Below, piece by piece: positions 27,279 through 34,150 of a stretch of 64,000 nucleotides of DNA (the stretch's first letter is position 1; each line of letters starts with the position of its first letter). Below the pieces are notes generated by a model. That model was not told the DNA's origin and did no database searches. It saw only the letters and a program-made list of their open reading frames with translations. Position numbers and translations under genes: made by a program. The DNA lies in assembly GCA_020634455.1 (NCBI GenBank), contig JACKBQ010000002.1, positions 124,001-188,000 on the forward strand. The letters run 5' to 3'. This DNA comes from Ardenticatenaceae bacterium (lineage in GTDB: Bacteria; Chloroflexota; Anaerolineae; Promineifilales; Promineifilaceae).

Positions 27279-27302
27279 GGCAGTGGCCGCAAAGCCACTG
27301 CC
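27279..27302. repeat. Leader hairpin GGCAGTGGC / GCCACTGCC
   Basis: Perfect 9-bp arms with a 6-nt loop (cgcaaa), ending just before the aggagaactgagg segment that holds the ribosome binding site of the gene at 27323. It could influence translation of that gene. Confidence 0.55.
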
Positions 27303-27322
27303 ACAGGAGAACTGAGGCAGCA

Positions 27323-27547
27323 ATGGAAACGAAGCAACCCCAACCAGAAATATTTGAGATTCGCCTCCAGGGACATCTGGATACGCGCTGGGCCAGTTGG
27401 TTCGATGGCCTGACCATCACCCAGACTGAAGACGGCGAGACGATTCTCACCGGTTCGGTTGCTGACCAGGCGGCTCTGCACGGCTTACTCAAAAAAGTAC
27501 GTGACCTAGGCTTGCCCCTGCTCTCCATCAACCCCATCAACCCATAA
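27323..27547 (+). CDS. Conserved small cytoplasmic protein
   Basis: 74 residues (METKQPQPEIFEIRLQGHL...). The ATG at 27323 is preferred over an upstream in-frame start because GAGG is 5 nt away and the upstream residues are not protein-like. The pattern (strand, GHLDTRWASWFDGL, then LTGSVADQAALHGLL and a helix) looks compact and soluble. I recall similar short proteins beside DUF4386 genes but can name no function. The next gene begins 12 nt after its stop, so the two are surely cotranscribed. Confidence 0.7.
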   Translation: METKQPQPEIFEIRLQGHLDTRWASWFDGLTITQTEDGETILTGSVADQAALHGLLKKVRDLGLPLLSINPINP

Positions 27548-27559
27548 GGAGAATTTGAA

Positions 27560-28294
27560 ATGAAAACCAAACTTCGTGAAATGTCCCCGTCCGCTTATGC
27601 TCGTTTTGCTGGTGTGCTGTACCTGGTCATCACCGTCGCCGCCATTTTTGCCCATATGGTCATCCCGGATCAGTTTATCGCAGCGGGGGATGCGGCAGCC
27701 ACGGCGGCAAACATCGCCGCTAACGAAAACACGTTCCGTCTCGGCACGGTGGGCAGCGAGCTGATTATTTTGCTGAGCGAGATTGTGCTCGCCGTGGTGC
27801 TGTACGTGCTGCTAAAGCCGGTGAGCAAGACGCTGTCGTTGGTAGCGGCCGTTTCTCGTCTGGCGATGACCATCATTCACGGGCTGAACCTGCTCAACTA
27901 CTACTTCGTCTTCCAACTGCTCAACGGTGGCAGTTTGGCGACCGCCTTTAGCCCAGAGCAGGTGAACGCGCTGGTGACGCTGTTCCTCAACGCGCACAGC
28001 ATTGGCTTTACGATTGGCATCGCCTTTCTGGTGCCGCACGTGCTGATTTTGGGCTATTTGATTGTGCAGTCGGGCTACTTCCCCAAAGTGCTGGGCTTCC
28101 TGTTCATCGCTGCCGGATTTGGCTACCTGTTCGACGCCACTGGCCTGCTGCTGGTCGCCAGCTACACCGCCACCCCCGGCGCAATTGCCGCCGTCATCGC
28201 CATTGCCGAAATTGCCTTCCCCATCTGGCTGCTGGTGAAAGGTGTCAACATGGACCGCTGGCAAACTCGCACCCTCGCTCTGGAAACTGCCTAA
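27560..28294 (+). CDS. DUF4386-type integral membrane protein (copy 2)
   Basis: 244 residues, around six or seven hydrophobic helices; start after AAGGAGAATTTGAA. It opens with SAYARFAGVLYLVITVAAIF, the same type of first helix as copy 1 at 23796, and shares its general layout (a loop with IAANENTFRLGTVGSELI, then paired helices). Function unknown. It is preceded by the 74-residue gene and followed by an MDR oxidoreductase, so the DUF4386-MDR order appears twice within 6 kb. Confidence 0.8.
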   Translation: MKTKLREMSPSAYARFAGVLYLVITVAAIFAHMVIPDQFIAAGDAAATAANIAANENTFRLGTVGSELIILLSEIVLAVVLYVLLKPVSKTLSLVAAVSRLAMTIIHGLNLLNYYFVFQLLNGGSLATAFSPEQVNALVTLFLNAHSIGFTIGIAFLVPHVLILGYLIVQSGYFPKVLGFLFIAAGFGYLFDATGLLLVASYTATPGAIAAVIAIAEIAFPIWLLVKGVNMDRWQTRTLALETA

Positions 28295-28311
28295 AAAACT
28301 CGAACGATACC

Positions 28312-28369
28312 GACCCTAAGGGTTTTGACTCGACTCATTTGTCTTTGAAAGTTGTAAACCCTTAGGGTC
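28312..28369. repeat. Palindrome doublet ACCCTnAGGGT
   Basis: GACCCTAAGGGTTT (28312-28325) and AAACCCTTAGGGTC (28356-28369) are exact reverse complements 30 nt apart; each carries an ACCCT/AGGGT palindrome. It fills the 97-nt gap between the DUF4386 and MDR genes. Confidence 0.7.
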
Positions 28370-28391
28370 TTTAAAAGAAAAGGAAAACCTC

Positions 28392-29360
28392 ATGAAAGCA
28401 ATTGTTTATACTGAATATGGCTCAGCCGATGTTTTGCAGCTCAAAGAAGTAGCAAAACCAACCCCTAAAGATAACGAAGTTTTGATTCGCATCGAGGCCA
28501 CGACGGTAACGGCCGTTGACAGCACGTTTCGTCAGGGCGCGTCATTAAGCGGCCGTTTTTACACCGGTCTCAAAACCCCCAAACGGCCTGTGCTAGGGTC
28601 TACGATGGCCGGGGAAATTGAAGCCGTGGGCAAAGATGTCACTTTGTTCAAAAAAGGTGACCAGGTTTTTGGCGCAACGGCCGATTTTGGCACCCACGCC
28701 GAGTACATCTGTTTGCCCCAAGATGGGGCGCTGGCGCTCAAACCAGCCAGCATCACCTACGAAGAAGCGGTCGCCACCAACGCCGTGCTCACCGCCCTGC
28801 CGTTCCTCCGAGACGAGGGACAAATCAAGCGCGGCCAAAAAGTGCTGATCAATGGCGCTTCCGGCAGCGTCGGTAGCTATGCGGTGCAGCTGGCCAAACA
28901 AGCTGGCGCAGAAGTGACCGGCGTTTGCAGCACCGAGAAAATGGAATTTGTGAAATCGTTGGGCGTGGACAAGGTGATTGATTACAAGCAAGAGGACTTC
29001 ACCCAGCGCAGCGAGACGTATGACATTATTTTTGATGCGGCTGGGAAGAGTAGTTACGGCCGTTCCAAACACCTCCTCACAGAAAATGGCGTCTATTTAT
29101 CCACCGTGCTTTCGCCTAGCATCGTTTTTAACATGCTGTGGACCTCCATTGTAGGCCGCAAAAAGGCAAAAATCACCTTCGCCGGTCTGCGACCCGCCAG
29201 CGAAAAGGCTAAAGACCTGCGCTTCCTCACCGAGCTGATGGAGGCTGGCCAATTAACAGCGCTCGTTGATAGAAGTTATCCACTGGCGCAGACGGCCGAA
29301 GCCTACCGCTACTTTGAAACAGGCCGCAAACAAGGCAGCGTTGTCATTACCGTAGCCTGA
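28392..29360 (+). CDS. NAD(P)-dependent MDR oxidoreductase, copy 2
   Basis: 322 residues; start after AAAAGGAAAACCTC. GroES-like domain (MKAIVYTEYGSADVLQLKEV, VLGSTMAGEIEAVG) and Rossmann motif NGASGSVGSYAVQLAKQAG, then KVIDYKQEDF. It aligns easily with copy 1 at 24655; the two are probably paralogues with different substrates. No structural zinc Cys cluster is evident. Expected reaction: NAD(P)H-dependent reduction of a quinone or activated double bond. The 179 nt after its stop holds one ACGGCCGT copy and no convincing terminator. Confidence 0.85.
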   Translation: MKAIVYTEYGSADVLQLKEVAKPTPKDNEVLIRIEATTVTAVDSTFRQGASLSGRFYTGLKTPKRPVLGSTMAGEIEAVGKDVTLFKKGDQVFGATADFGTHAEYICLPQDGALALKPASITYEEAVATNAVLTALPFLRDEGQIKRGQKVLINGASGSVGSYAVQLAKQAGAEVTGVCSTEKMEFVKSLGVDKVIDYKQEDFTQRSETYDIIFDAAGKSSYGRSKHLLTENGVYLSTVLSPSIVFNMLWTSIVGRKKAKITFAGLRPASEKAKDLRFLTELMEAGQLTALVDRSYPLAQTAEAYRYFETGRKQGSVVITVA

Positions 29361-29539
29361 TACGCGATTGATAGCCAACCGTTAGCTAATCTTTAGGTAG
29401 GGTAACGGCCGTTCCGCTACAGTCTTTCTACAAACACCTTTCAAGTCTATTTGGGCCGCACAGAAAACGAAACTGGAGAGAACCACCTTCCCCAAACCCT
29501 TGCTGGCCTCATTGATAAAAATCATACTAGGAGTATCAC

Positions 29540-30904
29540 ATGAACAAAAAACTTATCTTGACCCTTACTTTAATCTTGCTGCTGCTGATTGGTTGCAGCA
29601 GCCCCGCCCAAGACGAACCGCAAGCAGCCCCAACAGAGGTTGTTACGGAGGCACCAGTGGAAATGGAAGATACCACCGTCCAGGACGAGACGCAGACCAC
29701 CCAACAAGATGTCGCTGCGGAGACACCCGCGGAAATGGAAGAAGAAACGGCCGTCCAGGATGAGCCGCAGACTTCCCAACAAGATGTTGCTGCGGAGACA
29801 CCAGCGGAAAGCGACGACACCGCTGCCCAAGATGATCCGCAGGCATTCCCGACGGAGGTTGTTGCCGAGCTACAAGCTGAAATAGACGCGCTGACCGCAG
29901 GCGGATTCCCACCCGGCATGATCGCCTGGATCGACGCCCCGGATTACCAGTTTGCAGGGGCGAGCGGGTCTGCAAACCTCGCAGACGGCACCCCAATGTC
30001 GTCAGAAGGCGCATTCCGCATTGGCAGCATTACCAAAATGTTCACCGCCGTGGTGATTATGCAGCTGGCGGAGGATGGCGTGCTCACCCTGGACGATCCG
30101 CTGGCGCTGTGGCTGCCAGAAGTCGCGGAGCAGCTGCCCTATGGCGACCAGATCACGCTGCGCCACCTGCTGACGCACACCTCTGGCCTGTTTAACGTCG
30201 TCGAACACGAATCTTACTATGCGGATATCTTCATGGAAATGGTTGTGGATGAAGCCACGGGCAACGTGACGCTGGACTGTGTGGCACGGGACCCCAATGA
30301 CACGCTGGCCCGCTACGTTTACGGCAAAGAGGCCCAGTTTGAGCCGGGGACGCAGTGGCGCTACAGCAACACCAACTACACGCTGCTGGGCATGGTGATT
30401 GAAACGGCCGTACAAATGCCCCTCGCCGAAGCGTATCGCACAAACATCTACGAACCCCTGGGCATGACTTCCACCTTCCTGGACTGCTACGAAGCGCCGC
30501 TGGCTGATGTGGTCCATGGCTACTCTGCCGCTGGCGACACCATGACCGACGTCACGGAACTGCATGAATCGGTGGGCTGGTCAGCAGGCGGCCTGGTTTC
30601 TACCGCACCGGACCTGATTGCTTTCGCTCGCGGCTTGTTCGGTGGGGCACTGTTTGACAATCCAGAAACGGTGGCGGCGATGACAACCCCCGCTCCCGGC
30701 AGCGCCTACGGTCTGGGCATCATGCTCCAGGATGGGTATTGGGGCCACGCAGGCGGGATTGCCGGTTTTCGCTCGGTGCTCAATTATGCGCCGGAGTTCG
30801 ACACCGTTGTGGTGATGCTTTATAACACGGATGCGACCGGTCCCGAACAACTCCAGGCCGAAATAATGAATCCGGTGCTGCCGCTACTGCAAGCGGCTCA
30901 GTAA
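29540..30904 (+). CDS. Serine hydrolase (beta-lactamase/class C-like) lipoprotein
   Basis: 454 residues. Lipoprotein signal with lipobox LLIGC (Cys19), then a ~100-residue acidic linker containing a duplicated 25-residue unit starting VQDE (29678-29752 and from 29753). The catalytic domain has the SxxK motif Ser163-Ile-Thr-Lys166, Tyr275-Ser-Asn277 and a late GHAGG motif in place of KTG, the usual set for class C/DD-peptidase-like hydrolases. It acts outside the membrane; substrates of this family range from peptidoglycan peptides to esters, and the sequence does not decide. Start after AGGAG. A related hydrolase lies directly downstream. Confidence 0.85.
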   Translation: MNKKLILTLTLILLLLIGCSSPAQDEPQAAPTEVVTEAPVEMEDTTVQDETQTTQQDVAAETPAEMEEETAVQDEPQTSQQDVAAETPAESDDTAAQDDPQAFPTEVVAELQAEIDALTAGGFPPGMIAWIDAPDYQFAGASGSANLADGTPMSSEGAFRIGSITKMFTAVVIMQLAEDGVLTLDDPLALWLPEVAEQLPYGDQITLRHLLTHTSGLFNVVEHESYYADIFMEMVVDEATGNVTLDCVARDPNDTLARYVYGKEAQFEPGTQWRYSNTNYTLLGMVIETAVQMPLAEAYRTNIYEPLGMTSTFLDCYEAPLADVVHGYSAAGDTMTDVTELHESVGWSAGGLVSTAPDLIAFARGLFGGALFDNPETVAAMTTPAPGSAYGLGIMLQDGYWGHAGGIAGFRSVLNYAPEFDTVVVMLYNTDATGPEQLQAEIMNPVLPLLQAAQ

Positions 30905-30912
30905 GAAGGGTT

Positions 30913-30972
30913 AGACTACAAAAGTCTTGGTCTTAAAGCGATTTGGCTAAAGATACAAGACTTTTGTAGTCT
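30913..30972. repeat. Palindrome doublet with 17-bp arms
   Basis: AGACTACAAAAGTCTTG (30913-30929) and CAAGACTTTTGTAGTCT (30956-30972) are exact reverse complements 26 nt apart; each contains an AGACT/AGTCT palindrome. It occupies the gap between the two serine hydrolase genes and could form a long hairpin or two small ones. Confidence 0.75.
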
Positions 30973-30997
30973 TCAGCGATCTAAGGAGCAAAAAATC

Positions 30998-32065
30998 ATG
31001 GAAAATCTCAATAAGACCCGTATCGTTCGAATACTGAGAATCATCGGGCCCATCATTGGGCTAATCACCATTATCGTGATCCCCCCCTTGGACCTGGTAC
31101 CCGCGTGGATAGCACCCTTGCCAGATACGGTGCAAGAACAGGTTGATGAGGCGATTGATTATGGGCTGGATGGCATCATCGTCTATGTGGATCAGGCAGG
31201 GGAAGCACCCCAATTTTATGCGGCTGGTTGGAATAATAAATTGACCCAAGTGCCAGCTGATCCGCATGCATTCTTCAAAATTGGCAGCATCCACAAACTG
31301 TATATCGCAACGGCCGTTGCCAAGCTGGTTAGCGAGGGCAGTCTCTCTCTGGAGGGCACCCTCGCCGATTACTTGCCTGAACTTGTAGGCAGAATCGAAT
31401 ATGCTGACCAGATCACCTTGAGAATGCTGGTGCAGCACCGCAGCGGCATTCCGAACTTCACTGACGATAGCGAGTTTGACTGGTTCACGCCCCTGACAGA
31501 CGAGGAGAAGGCGCTAGAACTGGTTTTAGATGATCCAGCAGATTTTAAGCCGGATACGGATTACAGCTATTCCAACACCAATTATCTGTTGCTTGGTCGC
31601 ATTCTTGACCGGGTGCTTGGATACAGTCACCATCAATATGTCTACAATGAAATATTGGCGCCGCTGGGGCTAATGCACACGTTTTTTACGCTTGACGAGG
31701 TGGCATACGATGATGTTGTCAGTGGGTATTGGTATGAATATGATGATGATCTAAGGAATCTTGGCGGATCGATGGTCGCGACAGCAGAGGATGTGGGCAT
31801 ATTCCTGCGAGCCTTGAACGATGGCTCATTGCTGAACGACGATGAGCAAGCGATTTACGCCTCAATTTACGAATATGATCATGACGGTTGGGTGCCTGGC
31901 TACCACAGTATGGCACGCTATCACGAAGACATTGACACGGTTGTCGTTCAATTTGTGAGCACAACCGGCGGAGAGACCTGGGGAACAGCCAACGTTGTCG
32001 GCGGCAAGGCCACCGGCATTTCAAGCATTATCTATAACCGCATCGTTCGGATTCTCCGCCAGTAA
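30998..32065 (+). CDS. Membrane-anchored serine hydrolase (beta-lactamase-like)
   Basis: 355 residues; start after AAGGAGC. An uncleaved-looking N-terminal membrane segment (ILRIIGPIIGLITIIVI) precedes the catalytic domain. Motifs: Ser97-Ile-His-Lys100, Tyr191-Ser-Asn193 and QHRSGIPNF. The C-terminal HxG-type motif is not obvious (GWVPGYHSMARYH in its place), so the active site may be altered. Related to the gene just upstream and probably cotranscribed with it. Likely an extracytoplasmic esterase or peptidase; substrate unknown. The 170-nt gap after its stop, shared with the convergent ABC gene, shows no clear terminator. Confidence 0.8.
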   Translation: MENLNKTRIVRILRIIGPIIGLITIIVIPPLDLVPAWIAPLPDTVQEQVDEAIDYGLDGIIVYVDQAGEAPQFYAAGWNNKLTQVPADPHAFFKIGSIHKLYIATAVAKLVSEGSLSLEGTLADYLPELVGRIEYADQITLRMLVQHRSGIPNFTDDSEFDWFTPLTDEEKALELVLDDPADFKPDTDYSYSNTNYLLLGRILDRVLGYSHHQYVYNEILAPLGLMHTFFTLDEVAYDDVVSGYWYEYDDDLRNLGGSMVATAEDVGIFLRALNDGSLLNDDEQAIYASIYEYDHDGWVPGYHSMARYHEDIDTVVVQFVSTTGGETWGTANVVGGKATGISSIIYNRIVRILRQ

Positions 32066-32235
32066 TAGACCGTGCATTTGTTCTGATTTAAGAGGTTAAC
32101 GCCGACGATTGACAAAATTATGCCATCGTGTTGGCAGCTGAATAGTCGCAATATGGTAAGAAATCAATGGCTCATAGGCTCCGGTAAATGCCCCTGGTAT
32201 TTGCGGTCTTTGAGCAAAATGTGTCGTACGCCGTA

Positions 32236-34077
32236 TCAATGATCTGTGGAAAGTTCAATCTGCCACAGTTGCTGCATTTCTTCACAGCGACCCAACAGCT
32301 CTTCCAGCGTGCCTTCGTCTTCGATACGGCCGTCTTTCAACACCACCACATGATCCGCCCGGCGTAAAGCGGTACGACGGTGGCTCACAACCAAACAGGT
32401 GGGAGACTGGAGACTGGAGACTGGAGATTGGCTTTTACCGTCTCCAGTCTCCAGTCTCCAGTCTCTATTAAAGATTCTTTCCCACAAAACCTTCTCCGTT
32501 TCCACATCCAGCGCGCTGGACAAATCATCAAACAGTAGCAGCTCTGGCTGGCGCACGAACATGCGCGCCGCCGCCACGCGCTGCGCCTGCCCGCCAGACA
32601 GTCGCTGGCCGCGTGGCCCAACGACGGTGTCCAGCCCCTCCTCCATGTGCGCTAAATCTTGCTCGAAGACGGCCGTTTTCACCGCCCCCATCACATCCAC
32701 GTCATTTTCCGGCAAACCCAGTAGCAGGTTGTCCCGAATGCTCTCGCTAAATAGGCGCGGGATTTGCATGGTGGTGGCCACGCGGGGTGGGATCATGAAG
32801 TTGGCGGGAGTGGGGACGGAACGGCCGTTCCACACAATCTCGCCACTATCCGCCGGGAGCAGCCCCAGAAGCACTTTCAGCAGCGTGGTTTTGGCCGCGC
32901 CAATGCGGCCGGTGATGACCACAAACTGCCCGGCTTTGAGCGACAAATTGATGTTGTGGATGCCATTTCCACTGCCCGGGTAGGTGAAGGTGAGATTGTT
33001 GATCGTGAGGGATTCTAGTTTGTGAACGGCCGTTTTGGGCGTGAACGGCAGCGGCGGCAGGTTGCCATCCAGATGCAGTTCGCGCGGGGCGACTACCTGG
33101 CCAGCGGGCGCGCCCTGCATCATCGTTTCCATGCGCTGGGTGGAGACGCCCGCCTGCTTGTAGCCGGTAATCATCCGGCTAAAAATGCGGAACAGCTGCG
33201 TCACGGGCCAGATGTACGCCGCAAACAGGGCAAAATCCCCCAGCGTGAACGTGCCCTGGTACATCTGCCGTGCTGCCAGCAGCAAAACGAGGCCCATGCC
33301 CAGCTCAATCGTGCCCGTGCTCAGCGCGTCCACCAGCTCGGTGAGCAGCTTGTCGCGCACCATCGTTTGCTTGCGCTGCTCGTTGATGTCGCGGAAGCGG
33401 TCAATCACCCGCGCCTCGGCATTGGCTACCTTCAGCGCCTGGGTGCTGTTGAACATGTCGGCGATCATGCCCGTTACCTGGCTGGTGGCTTCGCGGCTGG
33501 CTTTGCGGTACCGCTTGGCCCGCTCGCCCAATTGCTGGGCGATGCCGACCACCACCAGCAGCGGCACAAACGTGCCCAGCGTCACCGGCACGCTGATTTG
33601 CAGCATGATTGTCACCGAAATGCCCGCGCTGACCAAAAGACCAACCACGTCATCCACGGCGACGATGGCCATGAGCAGTTGGTCGGTGTCGTCGCGGAAG
33701 GTGCTGATCGCTTGCCCGGTGGACATGGGGGTACCGTCTGCATTTTTGGGCAGAGGGCGGGAGCCGGGCAGCTGCAAAATGCGGGCCAGCATGTTGGTGA
33801 TGAGCAGGTCGAACGAGATGTACTGGAAATTGACAAACGACCAGCCCGCCGCCATTTGCGAGGTGGCAGTGACGAAGGCGTAGACGAGTTGCAGTCCAAC
33901 GATGGGCCACAGCGGCAGGGCAAAGCTGGCTTCGCCCGTGAGGCCGTTGAAGTAGGCGCGCAAAATCAGCCCCAGCGCGGTGGTGGCGGCAAAATGGATC
34001 GAAATCGTGATGATGTCGGCGGCGTAATATTTTGGTTCGAAGCGGATGAGCCGCCAGTAATAGGATAAGGTGTTCAT
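32236..34077 (-). CDS. ABC exporter half-transporter, subunit with degenerate Walker motifs
   Basis: 613 residues: six-helix membrane domain, then an ATPase domain. Walker A reads G-R-I-G-A-Ala395-Lys396-Thr, with Ala in place of the last invariant Gly. Walker B is LLLFDD with Asp518 where the catalytic Glu belongs. The signature LSGGQ is intact, as is the switch His (VVSHRR). Between the D-loop and the switch His there is a 22-residue insertion (Arg538-Pro559) encoded by a perfect hairpin repeat. The gene follows the partner exporter gene on the minus strand with 73 nt between, so the two almost certainly form a heterodimer. The transported substrate is unknown; lipids, peptides or drugs are typical. 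Confidence 0.88.
   Translation of the reverse strand: MNTLSYYWRLIRFEPKYYAADIITISIHFAATTALGLILRAYFNGLTGEASFALPLWPIVGLQLVYAFVTATSQMAAGWSFVNFQYISFDLLITNMLARILQLPGSRPLPKNADGTPMSTGQAISTFRDDTDQLLMAIVAVDDVVGLLVSAGISVTIMLQISVPVTLGTFVPLLVVVGIAQQLGERAKRYRKASREATSQVTGMIADMFNSTQALKVANAEARVIDRFRDINEQRKQTMVRDKLLTELVDALSTGTIELGMGLVLLLAARQMYQGTFTLGDFALFAAYIWPVTQLFRIFSRMITGYKQAGVSTQRMETMMQGAPAGQVVAPRELHLDGNLPPLPFTPKTAVHKLESLTINNLTFTYPGSGNGIHNINLSLKAGQFVVITGRIGAAKTTLLKVLLGLLPADSGEIVWNGRSVPTPANFMIPPRVATTMQIPRLFSESIRDNLLLGLPENDVDVMGAVKTAVFEQDLAHMEEGLDTVVGPRGQRLSGGQAQRVAAARMFVRQPELLLFDDLSSALDVETEKVLWERIFNRDWRLETGDGKSQSPVSSLQSPTCLVVSHRRTALRRADHVVVLKDGRIEDEGTLEELLGRCEEMQQLWQIELSTDH
32403..32465. repeat. Perfect 25-bp-arm hairpin inside the ABC exporter gene
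   Basis: Left arm 32403-32427 is three 7-bp agactgg units and right arm 32441-32465 is its exact reverse complement, with a 13-nt loop. It lies wholly within coding sequence, keeps the frame, and accounts for the extra 22 residues between the D-loop and the switch histidine. The same words recur at 21148, 34084 and 37257. Confidence 0.9.
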
Positions 34078-34083
34078 GGTGAA

Positions 34084-34150
34084 TGAGATTAGAGACTTGA
34101 GACTTGAGACTTGAGATTTTTAGTCTGCAGTCCCCAATCTCCAGTCTCCT
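34084..34150. repeat. GAGACTTGAGA-family repeat between the ABC genes
   Basis: The 73-nt gap between the two exporter genes is almost entirely this repeat: gagacttgagacttgaga units, a short loop, then ccaatctccagtctcc. It is a degenerate relative of the perfect hairpin at 32403-32465. Confidence 0.7.
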
